From Weeksella massiliensis (GTDB lineage Bacteria; Bacteroidota; Bacteroidia; Flavobacteriales; Weeksellaceae), in assembly GCA_000751595.1 (NCBI GenBank), contig CCMH01000040.1, positions 1 through 64,000 of the forward strand: a stretch of 64,000 nucleotides of DNA, read 5' to 3'. Positions 42,459 through 54,190 of the stretch are shown here, piece after piece. Within the stretch, counting starts at the first letter, position 1; each line of letters opens with the position of its first letter. The position numbers and the translations under genes were made by a program. Below the pieces are notes generated by a model, which was given only the letters and a program-made list of their open reading frames with translations, ran no database searches and was not told where the DNA came from.

Positions 42459-43545
42459 CTTGTTGAATTTTGAATTTTAGTTTAACAATTTTTCCTTGTT
42501 TGTTTCGCTCAGATTCAATCAAGGTATAGTTTTTTAGGGTAGAAGTGGGTAAGGTCATTAGGTTGATATACTGTTGTTTAGAGAGGATTTCAACTCCGAA
42601 AACATCATTATCATATACCTGATAAATCAACGCATTATCGTCGATCATTTGGTTGAGCTTTTTGATTCTTTCTTTCAGATCCTTTGCCGAATGCGAATAG
42701 TAATGCAACATAACTTTATAGTCATCAGGATTGAGGACAATTCGTTCGGCTTCTCGGTAATTATTTAGGTTTATTCGCAAAGTATCTACTTTGTGGTAAG
42801 GCGAACTAACCGCCATTTTTAGGGTATCTCTCGGACTCTCGAACGCTACACAACCCGAAGTAGTATTCAACACCAAAGGCGTAAATCCTTCTCGGAAAAT
42901 TGTAACTTCTATCGGCGTTTTTATCGGCGCTGTACGATCAGAATCGATGAAACAAAACTCATACGTCTTGTCGGAAAAAAAAGCTTCATACATTCCAAAA
43001 CCTGCTCCACCAAGTAAAAGAACCAATCCTGCCCCAATTGCAATCCATTTTTTCTGTTTCTTTTTCTCTTCTTTTTGCTCGTTATCCTTTGTTGTTTCGG
43101 TAGGAGAAACCACTTCGTTATTCGGCTCTTTCTCGATCAACATCGGATTTGTTTCTTCTTGTTCTCTTTCTTCGGTCGGAGGAATTTCTTGCGGAACACT
43201 ATCCGGAATTATTTCATCTGCTTTGGGTTTTTCGGGTTTATCAAAAAACTCTACTTCTTTTTTATGCACATATTGCGCCCAATTTCGGTAGCCGCAATAT
43301 TGCGCCAAAAGATTTAGCATATCGATTCGAGGTAGTTTTTTAAACTCCGTTTTGAAGTACGTATAAAACCATTTTTCACTAACCGACGATTTGGTCTTCT
43401 CGAACAAATCCTCCTGAAAGTTACTTATATCCAAGCCTCGCCAATCGCTAATATCTGGAGATTGAGCAGAATTCTCTTGCAAAAATTTTCTTGCAATCGA
43501 ATCTTTTAGTAAATCAAATATTTCTTTATCGGTGAATTTGCTCAA
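42439..43545 (-). CDS. Single-pass membrane protein of unknown function
   Basis: A 368-residue protein. The N-terminal cytosolic part (1-95) is helical, with WRGLDISNF and LPRIDMLNLLAQYCGYRNWAQYV, resembling domains of Bacteroidota regulatory proteins; an acidic linker (100-170), one membrane helix (about 174-194, WIAIGAGLVLLLGGAGFGMYEAFF) and a periplasmic domain follow. The only start fitting the N-terminus is TTG 43545. It probably senses or transmits a signal together with the lipoprotein it overlaps (inferred). Confidence 0.65.
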   Translation of the reverse strand: MSKFTDKEIFDLLKDSIARKFLQENSAQSPDISDWRGLDISNFQEDLFEKTKSSVSEKWFYTYFKTEFKKLPRIDMLNLLAQYCGYRNWAQYVHKKEVEFFDKPEKPKADEIIPDSVPQEIPPTEEREQEETNPMLIEKEPNNEVVSPTETTKDNEQKEEKKKQKKWIAIGAGLVLLLGGAGFGMYEAFFSDKTYEFCFIDSDRTAPIKTPIEVTIFREGFTPLVLNTTSGCVAFESPRDTLKMAVSSPYHKVDTLRINLNNYREAERIVLNPDDYKVMLHYYSHSAKDLKERIKKLNQMIDDNALIYQVYDNDVFGVEILSKQQYINLMTLPTSTLKNYTLIESERNKQGKIVKLKFKIQQDETELP

Positions 43546-43632
43546 TGTGATTAGCCTTTTTTCAATCCTACAAAAATAAGAAATTATTCATCATCGTTTT
43601 CATTTCCGTTCAAAGCCTCAAAATCTTTTTTT

Positions 43633-43641
43633 CGGTAGGAT
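43633..43641 (+). repeat. Dispersed CGGTAGGAT repeat, intergenic copy
   Basis: Extended match TTTCGGTAGGATGAA in the 293-base divergent spacer 43546-43838, which otherwise shows nothing recognisable. Confidence 0.85.
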
Positions 43642-43838
43642 GAAATACACTCGTTTTTCTAACTTCAATAATAAATTTATGAATGAGATTGATAATTTTT
43701 CGACCACAAATTTTTTGCGTAGGATGTGTTCCAAAGCTTTCATTACGAATTCTTTAAAAACCCGAAAATTCTAATCAATTTTTATATGCATGCATACTAT
43801 TTTGTGTAACTTGTTCATTCAACCTCAAAAAAGACCGT

Positions 43839-45065
43839 ATGCTGTATCGAGAATTGCATGAAGAATTAAAGCTGTTTTTCGAAAATCCTACCGAGAAACT
43901 GACCGATCCAAAACTGAATCTAAGAAAACAAACCGAAACCCTGGTTTCAGCATCAGCCAATGATTTATTGCATGGATCTGCAAATCTACAATGCATTTCG
44001 CATGACCATCAGTTCGATAAAAAAGAAGCAGATTTACGCCTTTTTGGATGGGAAAGTATCGATGCATTCGATTATGAAATTGCAGGAAATAAGGAGTTTA
44101 CTTATACCATTATTCAACGAAACGATGTGGAAAAAGCAGAGGGTGTTTTGCTGTTTTATCACGGATTGAATGAAAAAAAATGGGATAAATATTTGCCTTG
44201 GGCGTATGAATTGGCACAAAAAACCAATAAAGCAATCATTCTTTTTCCGATTGCCTATCATATGAATCGAGCTGAAGATGCGTGGAGTGATCGTAGAAAA
44301 ATGGTCGAAATTTCTAAACTTCGTACCCAAAATAATCCCAATAATAGCGATTCTTCTTTTGTGAATGCAGCGATAAGTGCCCGTCTAGAAGCGCATCCAC
44401 AGCGCATTTTTTGGTCTGGTTTCCAAACCTATTCCGATACGATTCAAGTGATAGAAAAAATACAAAACGGAGATTTTGATGGGATAAATACCGAAGCAAA
44501 AATAGATTTATTTGGCTATTCTATTGGTTCTTTTTTGTCGATCATTCTACTGATGGCTAATCCTAAAAAACTCTTTACCAATGCACGTTTGTTCTGTTTT
44601 TGTGGTGGAATGACAATTGATCGTATGTTTCCGATTTCTAAATATATTATGGATGCGCAAGCAGCGATTGCCATGCAAAAATCTTTTGCCGAATTGTTGA
44701 GTACAGATTTCCGAAATGATCCTCGTTTAGGGCATTTTCAGAACTCGGAATTGCATCCTGACGAGAGTTGGTTCAAGATGATGTTGCGCTATAATTTTTT
44801 TCAGAAAGAAAGAGAAACTCGTTTAGAAGAATTGCAACATCAGATCAAAGCTTATGTGCTCGAAAAAGATGAAGTTGCGCCACCCATCGAGGCGTTGAAC
44901 ACTTTGCAAGGAGGTTATCGAACCCTGAAAACTTCTGTAGAAGTCGTCGATTTTCCTTTCGATTATTCGCACATGGTACCGTTTCCGTTAACCAAAAAAG
45001 ATGAGCAAGAAATTAACGAAGCTTTTGAGCATTTTATCAATTCGGCGATTGATTTTTATCGATAA
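43839..45065 (+). CDS. Alpha/beta-hydrolase-like protein (DUF6051 type)
   Basis: A 408-residue protein with an alpha/beta-hydrolase core: LLFYHGLNE (oxyanion strand, 105-112), nucleophile elbow GYSIG (S228) and late histidine in FDYSHMVPF. The family seems restricted to Bacteroidota; I recall it as DUF6051. Substrate unknown; no signal peptide, so cytosolic. Residues 14-20 (FENPTEK) are encoded by a dispersed repeat copy (43885-43893). Confidence 0.7.
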   Translation: MLYRELHEELKLFFENPTEKLTDPKLNLRKQTETLVSASANDLLHGSANLQCISHDHQFDKKEADLRLFGWESIDAFDYEIAGNKEFTYTIIQRNDVEKAEGVLLFYHGLNEKKWDKYLPWAYELAQKTNKAIILFPIAYHMNRAEDAWSDRRKMVEISKLRTQNNPNNSDSSFVNAAISARLEAHPQRIFWSGFQTYSDTIQVIEKIQNGDFDGINTEAKIDLFGYSIGSFLSIILLMANPKKLFTNARLFCFCGGMTIDRMFPISKYIMDAQAAIAMQKSFAELLSTDFRNDPRLGHFQNSELHPDESWFKMMLRYNFFQKERETRLEELQHQIKAYVLEKDEVAPPIEALNTLQGGYRTLKTSVEVVDFPFDYSHMVPFPLTKKDEQEINEAFEHFINSAIDFYR

Positions 45066-45170
45066 GTTTAGGTAGGATATTTTTTGGATAGGATAGATTA
45101 ATTGACGGATTTGTTCGGATTTGATGAAAATTCAGTTTAAATTTAGAAGTCAATTCTAATTTTGACGTAC

Positions 45171-47114
45171 ATGAAGATTTTTTCGAAATTTATTTTTCTA
45201 TTAGGTGTAGGATTTGGGCTTCAGTCGAACATCGATGCTCAAGAAAATTCTTATCAATATCAAGAAGCTTTCCGGCCGTTATTTTATCAGAACAATGCAA
45301 CCGAAACTCGTTCTGCAAGCGGACAACCGGGACATAATTATTGGCAAAATTATGCAGATTATGTTTTGAATGTTGAGTTAGACGAAGAGAAAAATCAGCT
45401 CAAAGGAACAGCAACAATTACGTACACTAACAATAGTTTTGATGATTTGGCTTTTTTATGGTTGCAATTAGACCAAAATTTATTCAATAAAGAATCGCGC
45501 GGACATGCCTTGATTCCGACTTCGGGTAGCCGCTATGGTTCGACCAAAAATCCCTTCGAAGGTGGATATACGATTCAAGAGGTAAAAATAAACGGTGAAA
45601 AATCTCAATATTCGATACGGGATACACGCATGAAAATTGATCTTTCAAACGCGCTCAAAGCCCGTGGTGGAAAGGTGACGATCGGTATTGCTTATCAGTT
45701 TGTTTCGCCACAATACGGTGCTGATAGAATGGGCGTAGAGCCTACGAAAAACGGTAAAATTTTTGCCATGGCACAATGGTTTCCTCGGATGAGTGTGTAC
45801 GATGATATTTTAGGATGGAACACCTTGCCTTATTTGGGCGCGGGTGAATTTTATTTGTCTTATGGCACGGTAACGGCAAATATCACGGTTCCGGCAAGTC
45901 ATTATGTGGTTGCTTCTGGGGAATTACTTAACCCGAAAGAGGTTTATACCAAACAAGAGTTACAACGTATAGAACAAGCCAAGAATAGTGATCAAACTGT
46001 ATTTATCAGAACTGCAAAAGAAGTTGCTGAGGCACAAAAAGTTAGTCATCAGACCAAAACATGGAAATTTAAAATAGAAAATACCCGCGATTTTGCATTT
46101 GCTTCTTCAACCGCTTTTATTCTCGATGCGGCACGAATAAATTTACCAAGCGGTAAAAAAGCGATGGCGCTTTCGGCTTATCCGGTCGAAAGTGAAGGAG
46201 GAAATGCTTGGGGAAGATCGACTGAATATACCAAAGCAAGTGTAGAGTATTACTCGAAAAAATGGTATGAATATCCGTATGCTGTGGCGACGAATGTAGC
46301 GAGTAATGTTGGCGGAATGGAGTATCCTGGGATTGTGTTTTGTCATATGAAAGCGGCTAATAAAAGTTTGTGGGGAGTAACTGATCACGAATTTGGACAT
46401 ATTTGGTTTCCGATGATTGTAGGATCAAATGAACGAATTCATGGTTGGATGGACGAAGGTTTCAATACATTTATCAATTCTCTTTCGACCAGGAATTTTA
46501 ACAAAGGTGAATATGCTCCAACCAAAAATAACATTCAACAAATGGGAGACATCTATTTTTCTAAAAATTTAGAACCAATTATGACGGCTCCTGATAATAT
46601 GAAAGAAGGAAATATAGCTCTGTTGTTGTACTATAAACCCGCTGCAGGACTTACCTTGCTAAGAGAAGTGATTTTAGGAGAAGAAGTTTTCGATAAAGCT
46701 TTCAGAACTTATATCGAGCGTTGGGCTTATAAACATCCCACACCCGAAGATTTTTTTAGAACGATGGAAAATGTGAGTGGAGAAGAGCTCAACTGGTTTT
46801 GGAGAGGTTGGTTTTATGAAAATTGGGCGATCGATCAAGCCGTGAAAAATGTGGTGTATCAAGACAATTCGTACCAAAATGGAGCGAAAATTACCGTTGA
46901 AAATATTGGTCAATTACCGATGCCAACAACCATTCAGATTACGTACGAAGATCAAAAAACAGAAACGATTCAGTTGCCGATAGAAGTTTGGAAACGCAAT
47001 ACAGAATGGACTTTCTACGTGCCATCGACCAAGAAAATTAGCGAAGTTAGACTCGATCCACAAGGTAAAATTCCTGATATGAATTTGAATAACAATGTTT
47101 GGAAAATGAAATAA
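45171..47114 (+). CDS. M1 family aminopeptidase, exported
   Basis: A 647-residue metallopeptidase. Signal peptide MKIFSKFIFLLGVGFGLQSNIDAQ. The zinc site is H406-E-F-G-H410 with the third ligand E429 (MDEGFNTF), exact M1 spacing; the exopeptidase GxMEN motif is represented by GGMEYPG. No T9SS domain is present, so it is probably periplasmic. The ATG at 45171 is preferred to a TTG at 45162. It ends in a convergent terminator. Confidence 0.9.
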   Translation: MKIFSKFIFLLGVGFGLQSNIDAQENSYQYQEAFRPLFYQNNATETRSASGQPGHNYWQNYADYVLNVELDEEKNQLKGTATITYTNNSFDDLAFLWLQLDQNLFNKESRGHALIPTSGSRYGSTKNPFEGGYTIQEVKINGEKSQYSIRDTRMKIDLSNALKARGGKVTIGIAYQFVSPQYGADRMGVEPTKNGKIFAMAQWFPRMSVYDDILGWNTLPYLGAGEFYLSYGTVTANITVPASHYVVASGELLNPKEVYTKQELQRIEQAKNSDQTVFIRTAKEVAEAQKVSHQTKTWKFKIENTRDFAFASSTAFILDAARINLPSGKKAMALSAYPVESEGGNAWGRSTEYTKASVEYYSKKWYEYPYAVATNVASNVGGMEYPGIVFCHMKAANKSLWGVTDHEFGHIWFPMIVGSNERIHGWMDEGFNTFINSLSTRNFNKGEYAPTKNNIQQMGDIYFSKNLEPIMTAPDNMKEGNIALLLYYKPAAGLTLLREVILGEEVFDKAFRTYIERWAYKHPTPEDFFRTMENVSGEELNWFWRGWFYENWAIDQAVKNVVYQDNSYQNGAKITVENIGQLPMPTTIQITYEDQKTETIQLPIEVWKRNTEWTFYVPSTKKISEVRLDPQGKIPDMNLNNNVWKMK

Positions 47115-47122
47115 AGATTAAA

Positions 47123-47150
47123 AAAAATCCACTCATTCGAGTGGATTTTT
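47123..47150. terminator. Bidirectional terminator
   Basis: A 12-bp stem AAAAATCCACTC / GAGTGGATTTTT with loop ATTC between the convergent M1 and acetyltransferase genes. Confidence 0.9.
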
Positions 47151-48271
47151 TAGTTGATATCTTTTCTGAAAGTGCTTCTTTTTTTATGGGTTTTTGGAGA
47201 AAAATCTTTCCAGAGTTGTTGTACTTTTATATTTTCTTCGAGTAACGGATTGGTTTCCATCGTTTTGATTCCTCTTGCTTGGAAATTTCTATACAAATCC
47301 CGAAAGATCAATGCATGTAAACCTTTGCTTTGGTACGCAGGATCGATCCCGATTAGATAAAATTCTGCATGGTTATTTTTTCTTTGTGCTTGCAATAAAT
47401 GCCACCATCCGAAAGGGAAAAGTCGGCCTTTTGTTTTCTGATACGCTTTAGAAAAAGAAGGCATCGTAATGGCAAAAGCAACCATTTTTTTCTCTTCATT
47501 TTCGATGCAAACCACAAAATCTGGATGGATAAATTTTAGATATTTCTTTTTGTAATGTTCAACCTGATCAGCCGAAATCGGAACGAAACTTTGTAAATCA
47601 GCATAAGTTTTATTCAATAAATCGAATAATTCGTCGGCATGATTGACCAATTCTTTAGAGTTTTTGAATTTCATTGCCCGAACTTTGAATCTCTTTTCGA
47701 TGATTTGTCCGATGCGCGTCATGTCATTTACTTTTCCTAAATTGTCAATATCCATCATGTATTCTACCCAAGAAGCTTCTGGTCGATAGCCTAAATTGGT
47801 CAAATGTTTTGGATAATAAGCATAATTATATAAACCAATCATGGTCGGTAAATAATCAAAACCTTCGGTAAGCATGCCAGCTTTGTCCATGTTAGAGAAG
47901 CCCATCGGCCCCTCGACATAAGATAATTGATGTTCTTTTGCCAAATCTTCTGCTTTTTGTAGCAAAGCTTTAGCGACCTCAAGATCATCAATAAAATCAA
48001 ACCAACCGAATCGAACTTTTTTCTTTTTCAGATTATTGACTTCTTCCCAATTGATGATGGTTGCTATCCTACCAACTATTTTATTATCGCGATAAGCCAA
48101 GTAAAAATGGGCCGTTACTTCCTTGAAAATGTCATTCGAAGGATGAAAAGATTGTTTTTCGTTTTGGATGATAGACGGTACCCAATAAGGGTCATTCTTA
48201 TACAAGGTGAAAGGAAATTTCACAAAATTGTCTAAGTCTTTTTCGGTTTGTACTTCCTTTACTTCAAGCAT
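47150..48271 (-). CDS. GNAT-fold acetyltransferase-like protein
   Basis: A 373-residue protein common in Bacteroidota. N-terminal part contains FVKFPFTLYKNDPYWVPS and VGRIATIIN; centre has YVEGPMGFSNMDKAGMLTEGF; the C-terminal GNAT-like motif is FYLIGIDPAYQSKGLHALIFRDLYRNFQARGI (acetyl-CoA loop Q-S-K-G-L). It likely transfers an acyl group to an unknown acceptor. ATG 48271 follows a TTG that extends the frame by one codon. Confidence 0.75.
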   Translation of the reverse strand: MLEVKEVQTEKDLDNFVKFPFTLYKNDPYWVPSIIQNEKQSFHPSNDIFKEVTAHFYLAYRDNKIVGRIATIINWEEVNNLKKKKVRFGWFDFIDDLEVAKALLQKAEDLAKEHQLSYVEGPMGFSNMDKAGMLTEGFDYLPTMIGLYNYAYYPKHLTNLGYRPEASWVEYMMDIDNLGKVNDMTRIGQIIEKRFKVRAMKFKNSKELVNHADELFDLLNKTYADLQSFVPISADQVEHYKKKYLKFIHPDFVVCIENEEKKMVAFAITMPSFSKAYQKTKGRLFPFGWWHLLQAQRKNNHAEFYLIGIDPAYQSKGLHALIFRDLYRNFQARGIKTMETNPLLEENIKVQQLWKDFSPKTHKKRSTFRKDIN

Positions 48272-48316
48272 CAATACGTAGATTTTAGTCTTTAGTTCGG
48301 TAGTTTTGGTAGGATT

Positions 48317-48967
48317 TTACGATTCATTTTTCGAGAAAAATCTTTCTCGAATCAATTCGTAAATCACGGGTAACAAAGATAAGCCGATTATTAGGATAAC
48401 GACAATTTCGAAGTTTTCTTTTACGATTTGATTTTTTCCTAAAAAATAGCCAAGCAAAGTAATGAGCAGTACCCAAAGCACGCCACCGATGATATTGAAC
48501 CGTAAAAAAGTTGCGTAGTGCATGCGCGAAATTCCGGCTATAAAAGGAGCTAAGGTTCTCACCAACGGAACAAACCGAGCAATGATTATGGTTTTCTTTC
48601 CATATTTCTCGAAGAAGTGTTCTGTTTTTCGCAAAGCTTTATCTTGAATGATTTGTTTGCCAAATAATTTCTTTTTGAGGAGTTTCAGACCAACTTTCAA
48701 TCCGATAAAATAGTTTAAGGTATCGCCCAAAATCGCTGCAGCAATAAGCAAGGCCAAAACGATGGAAATATGCAAATGTTGAGGATAGGTTGCCGCCAAC
48801 ATACCGGCAGCGAAAAGCAAAGAATCTCCTGGTAAAAAAGGCATGAAAACCAAGCCTGTTTCTATGAAAATTAATAAGAACAGAAAAAGATAGAACCAAG
48901 TCTGATACTGCATCAGAAAGGTTTCTAAATATTGGTCGATGTGTAAAAGATAATCTAAGAATTCCAT
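48317..48967 (-). CDS. DedA family membrane protein, copy 1
   Basis: A 216-residue protein with the SNARE-associated/VTT fold: FIETGLVFMPFLPGDSLLFAAG (conserved Glu and Gly) and FEKYGKKTIIIARFVPLVRTLAPFIAGISRM. DedA proteins flip undecaprenyl-phosphate or phosphatidylethanolamine-type lipids. It is a paralogue of the next upstream gene; a terminator between them (48985-49010) suggests separate transcription. Confidence 0.92.
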   Translation of the reverse strand: MEFLDYLLHIDQYLETFLMQYQTWFYLFLFLLIFIETGLVFMPFLPGDSLLFAAGMLAATYPQHLHISIVLALLIAAAILGDTLNYFIGLKVGLKLLKKKLFGKQIIQDKALRKTEHFFEKYGKKTIIIARFVPLVRTLAPFIAGISRMHYATFLRFNIIGGVLWVLLITLLGYFLGKNQIVKENFEIVVILIIGLSLLPVIYELIRERFFSKNES

Positions 48968-48981
48968 CGGGGGAAAGGTAC

Positions 48982-49010
48982 AAAAAAACTCAGTTCGAGA
49001 ACTGAGTTTT
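48982..49010 (-). terminator. Terminator between the two dedA genes
   Basis: An 11-bp stem AAAACTCAGTT / AACTGAGTTTT with 4-base loop, followed on the minus strand by a U tract, 15 bases before the downstream dedA start. Confidence 0.85.
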
Positions 49011-49031
49011 AAATTTTATAAAAATAATATT

Positions 49032-49685
49032 TTATGCTTTTTTCTTCATTTTTTCTTTGACGACTTCGAAGACAATTGGCAAAACAGAAACCACAATAAT
49101 AATGAGTACTACTTTCGAGAAATTATCTTTGATAAACGGAATATCGCCTAAGAGATAACCTGCTAAGGTAATTCCGAAAACCCAAATAAAACCTCCGAGT
49201 ACGTTATAAAGTAGGAAAGTCGCATAGCGCATATGCCCGATGCCCGCTACGAAAGGAGCCAAGGTTCTAACGATAGGAACGAAACGTGCGATAACAATGG
49301 TTTTCGAACCGTATTTTTCGTAGAATTGATGTGTTTTGTCGAGATGTTCTTGTTGGACAAATTGTTTTCCGAAGATGCGTGTTTTTACTGCTTTCATTCC
49401 GAATTCTCGGCCAATGGTATAGTTGAGCGTATCGCCCAATACGGCGGCAACAAAGAGAATGAGCATCATCACGACCACGTTAAGGTCATTGGGTTGAGCA
49501 GCTAACATTCCGGCTGCAAAAAGTAAAGAATCACCGGGCAGAAAAGGCATTACAACGACACCAGTTTCTACAAAAATTATTAGAAATAATATGCCATAGA
49601 GCCACAAACCATATTCGTTTGCAAAGTAGGTTAGGTGCTGATCGATATGCATAACAAAATCGAATGCTTGTTGAATAATTTCCAT
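49032..49685 (-). CDS. DedA family membrane protein, copy 2
   Basis: A 217-residue paralogue with the same landmarks (FVETGVVVMPFLPGDSLLFAAG; YEKYGSKTIVIARFVPIVRTLAPFVAGIGHM). Roughly 60 percent of positions seem to match copy 1. It starts 10 bases after yraN's stop on the same strand, so it may belong to the upp-yraN unit. Confidence 0.92.
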   Translation of the reverse strand: MEIIQQAFDFVMHIDQHLTYFANEYGLWLYGILFLIIFVETGVVVMPFLPGDSLLFAAGMLAAQPNDLNVVVMMLILFVAAVLGDTLNYTIGREFGMKAVKTRIFGKQFVQQEHLDKTHQFYEKYGSKTIVIARFVPIVRTLAPFVAGIGHMRYATFLLYNVLGGFIWVFGITLAGYLLGDIPFIKDNFSKVVLIIIVVSVLPIVFEVVKEKMKKKA

Positions 49686-49694
49686 AGTTGAGTT

Positions 49695-50059
49695 TTAATT
49701 TTCTAAGGCATTGAACGCATTTTCTATATGTTTAATGGTCCAAAGGTTGTTTGTTTTTGTGAGTGCTAAAATATCAAAACGAACAGAGAGTTGATAATTA
49801 TATTGTTGGATATATGCATCTGCGGCCAAAATTAATCTTTTTTGTTTGGCTGTAGTAACGGCAAGTTCTGGTTCTGCAAAAAAAGTATTGGTTCTTGCTT
49901 TCACTTCGCAAATCACAAGTTCTTGCGCATATTGAGCGATAATATCGATCTCGGCTTTTTGATAATAGAAATTTCGGGTAAGAATTTGGTAATTCTTTTC
50001 TCGAAGAAATCGGCAGGCCATTTCTTCGGCTTCTCGCCCAAAATCAAAATGTTGTGCCA

Positions 50060-50060
<1 letters not shown>
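49695..50060 (-). CDS. yraN: YraN family (UPF0102) nuclease-like protein
   Basis: A 121-residue protein of the restriction-endonuclease-like fold: GREAEEMACRFLREKNYQILTRNFYYQKAEIDIIAQYAQELVICEVKARTN shows the E...D...ExK nuclease motif (EIDII ... CEVKAR). Members process Holliday-junction-like or recombination substrates, but the physiological role is unsettled. It overlaps the upp stop by one base. Confidence 0.9.
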
Positions 50061-51636
<1,576 letters not shown>

Positions 51637-51652
51637 AATGCGAATGTAAAAG

Positions 51653-51681
51653 AAAAAAGGCGAACCGAAGTCCGCCTTTTA
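51653..51681 (-). terminator. Terminator after the TonB-dependent receptor
   Basis: On the minus strand AAAAGGCGGAC-UUCG-GUUCGCCUUUU (one G-U pair, stable UUCG tetraloop) then a U-rich stretch. Confidence 0.88.
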
Positions 51682-51715
51682 AATATTTGATACGATAAAA
51701 ATATCGTTTCTGAAA

Positions 51716-54190
51716 TTAGAAGCTATATGCTACTGAAGCGTTCCAAGTTCTTCCAAGTCCATAACCCTGTCCATTTCTGTTTTCACGGATAATGTATTGG
51801 TCGTTGAACAAGTTTTTGATATTACCTCTTAAACGTAATTTTTGAGATCCGAATTTCAATTCGTACGAAGCTCCTAAATCTACTTTTGCATATGGAGATA
51901 ATTCGTTTGGTTTGTATGGTAATCCTTTATGTAATTTGGTTACCAATTCTTTAGCATCAACTTGCGAATAAATGTTAGCATAGTAGTTGAAGTCCATATC
52001 TACAGAGAACGAACGAGTTACGTCTAATTTAGTACCTAAACCGAAAGTGAATTGCGCAGCATCACCAACTTTAATACCAGTAAGATCTACATCATCATAT
52101 TGAGTTACGATTGTACCAGCATCATTGTTTCTACGTTGCATTGGTGTAGAACCGTCGTATTGCCAATCACCGTAAGAAACGTATCCACGTACTGTCCAGA
52201 TACGTTCGATTCTTGCATCAAAATCAACCTCGATTCCTTTATGGATTTGTGTTACTTTGTTTGCGTATTCTGAGTAGTTGTAAGAATCTAAGATGTTTCC
52301 TGCAGGATCCTTGATGATTTCTTCACCATAATCCATTAATAAGAAACGGTTACCCCATTTGGTGTAGTATGCATTTACATTTACACGTAAGTTACGAGTT
52401 TTGTAACGGTACCCTGCTTCGAAACCTGTGATTTCTTCGTTGTCAACAGAAGGTTCTTGTAAATCTACGGTGTTGAAAGAAAATATATTATCTAAGAAAG
52501 GTTGACGAGAATAACGACCTGCATTCACAAAAAATGCGTTGTTGTCTAAGAAAGTATATGACATACCTCCTTTGATATTCCATCCTGTTTTCTTAACTTT
52601 TTCTGATTTGTGCTCTACTCCACCATAGTTCCAACGATCGAATTTTTGGTATGATTGGTTTGATAAAGCTCCTTGAGCAAATACTGTGAATCCTCCGATT
52701 TCGTATTCTGCCTGACCGAATACACCTTGATAATTGATGTCTTCGTTGTAGTCGCGGTTAGTTCTTTGATCTTTACCAGCAGTTTTGAAAAGTGCTTTCC
52801 AAGGATTAGTTGAGAAAGTTTCTGTAACCACAACTGCATCACCTGTTACTTTATTTTTTTCTGACCAACCTTTCAATCCGAATAAGTCGATCATTTGTTG
52901 ATGGTGTTGACCTTTGTAGAAACGTACATCACCACCGATGTTTAAGGTAAGACCTGTTTGGGTATCAAACGTAAAGTTAGATACAGCTCCGTACCAAGAG
53001 TGGTTGTTGACAGAAGAACGAATAGCCGCATTGTTGATTGGTTTTCCGTTGATGTCTACCCCACCATTGTTTCCGATTCCGTCTTGGTCTAATAAGTTAT
53101 TCGCTTCGATTTGATCGAAATTGATGTATCCTCTTCCGTTTAATCCTCCTGTTGTGGTGCTAGATGCTCTACCCACTCCCGAAGTTCCTCCACCTGTCCC
53201 AACAGATGCGTAAGCAACGGTCGATAAATTCATTTTATCGTTGATTGTCCAGTCCCAGTTAAGGTTTGCTACCGGTTTGTGGTAATAGTTACGACGTAAG
53301 TTTTTCCCTTCACCTTTGTAGTATCCGTAGGTTGAGTTGTATTTTTTATCTCCACCCATTTCATTCCACTGAGTAGAGCTTTTTGTAGAATAGTTTTGGT
53401 CGTGCCATTGTGGCGCACCAAAAATCATGAAGTTAATGTTATGATCTTCGTTTGGTTTGTATCCTACAGAGATAAAGTACGCTTGACCTTGTCCGGCAGT
53501 TCCGTAAGCATATTTACGGTGTGCTTGCCAATGGTTTAATAAAACAGAGAATCCCCATTTCCCTTTCAGACCAGTGTCATACGACATTGTTCCTCCGAAG
53601 TAACTGTCATTTCCTGCTACAAAACGTGCAAAACCACCTTCTCTTCTTTCGGTTGCTTTGGTAACGATGTTTACCGTACCTCCTACAGAAGAAATTGCTA
53701 ATTTAGAAGATCCTAAACCACGTTGTACCTCTACAGCGTTTGCTACCTCGTTCATAGCCGACCAGTTCGACCAATAGATGTTACCATCTTCCATACCATT
53801 AATTGGTTGCCCGTTTAATAAGAAAGCGGTATTTTGTTCTGTGAATCCACGTAAATACATATGAGAATCTCCAAAACCTGCTGATTGGTCAGATACGTAA
53901 ACAGAAGGCGTGTTTGCCATTACTTCTGGGAATTCTACGTTACCAACTGCTTTGTCTTGGATTTCTTGGCGCGAGATAGTAGAAACAGCCACTGGCGTTT
54001 TACGGTTCTCTTGCAAGTCGATTACCCCTTTACCGATAATCAAAGTTTCTGTTAAGTTTACGGTCTCATCATCCATGATAGTATCATGTTGGATGTGAGT
54101 TGAATCTGTTGGCTCTACTTGAGCGTAAGAAAGTTGTGCTGTTAAAGCGAAAGCTCCTACAAAAAAAAGCTTCATTGAGTTTAACCTCAT
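51716..54190 (-). CDS. TonB-dependent outer-membrane receptor
   Basis: An 824-residue protein. Signal peptide (to about SYAQ); the plug domain covers about 50-185 (ENRKTPVAVSTISRQEIQDKAVGNVEFPEVMANTPSVYVSDQSAGFGDSHMYLRGF); a 22-strand barrel follows and ends in the aromatic GRTWNASVAYSF. It lacks the N-terminal carboxypeptidase-like domain of SusC-type receptors and has no SusD partner, so an iron/siderophore or other small ligand is more likely than a glycan (inferred). MKLFF at 54175 is an alternative start. Confidence 0.92.
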   Translation of the reverse strand: MRLNSMKLFFVGAFALTAQLSYAQVEPTDSTHIQHDTIMDDETVNLTETLIIGKGVIDLQENRKTPVAVSTISRQEIQDKAVGNVEFPEVMANTPSVYVSDQSAGFGDSHMYLRGFTEQNTAFLLNGQPINGMEDGNIYWSNWSAMNEVANAVEVQRGLGSSKLAISSVGGTVNIVTKATERREGGFARFVAGNDSYFGGTMSYDTGLKGKWGFSVLLNHWQAHRKYAYGTAGQGQAYFISVGYKPNEDHNINFMIFGAPQWHDQNYSTKSSTQWNEMGGDKKYNSTYGYYKGEGKNLRRNYYHKPVANLNWDWTINDKMNLSTVAYASVGTGGGTSGVGRASSTTTGGLNGRGYINFDQIEANNLLDQDGIGNNGGVDINGKPINNAAIRSSVNNHSWYGAVSNFTFDTQTGLTLNIGGDVRFYKGQHHQQMIDLFGLKGWSEKNKVTGDAVVVTETFSTNPWKALFKTAGKDQRTNRDYNEDINYQGVFGQAEYEIGGFTVFAQGALSNQSYQKFDRWNYGGVEHKSEKVKKTGWNIKGGMSYTFLDNNAFFVNAGRYSRQPFLDNIFSFNTVDLQEPSVDNEEITGFEAGYRYKTRNLRVNVNAYYTKWGNRFLLMDYGEEIIKDPAGNILDSYNYSEYANKVTQIHKGIEVDFDARIERIWTVRGYVSYGDWQYDGSTPMQRRNNDAGTIVTQYDDVDLTGIKVGDAAQFTFGLGTKLDVTRSFSVDMDFNYYANIYSQVDAKELVTKLHKGLPYKPNELSPYAKVDLGASYELKFGSQKLRLRGNIKNLFNDQYIIRENRNGQGYGLGRTWNASVAYSF

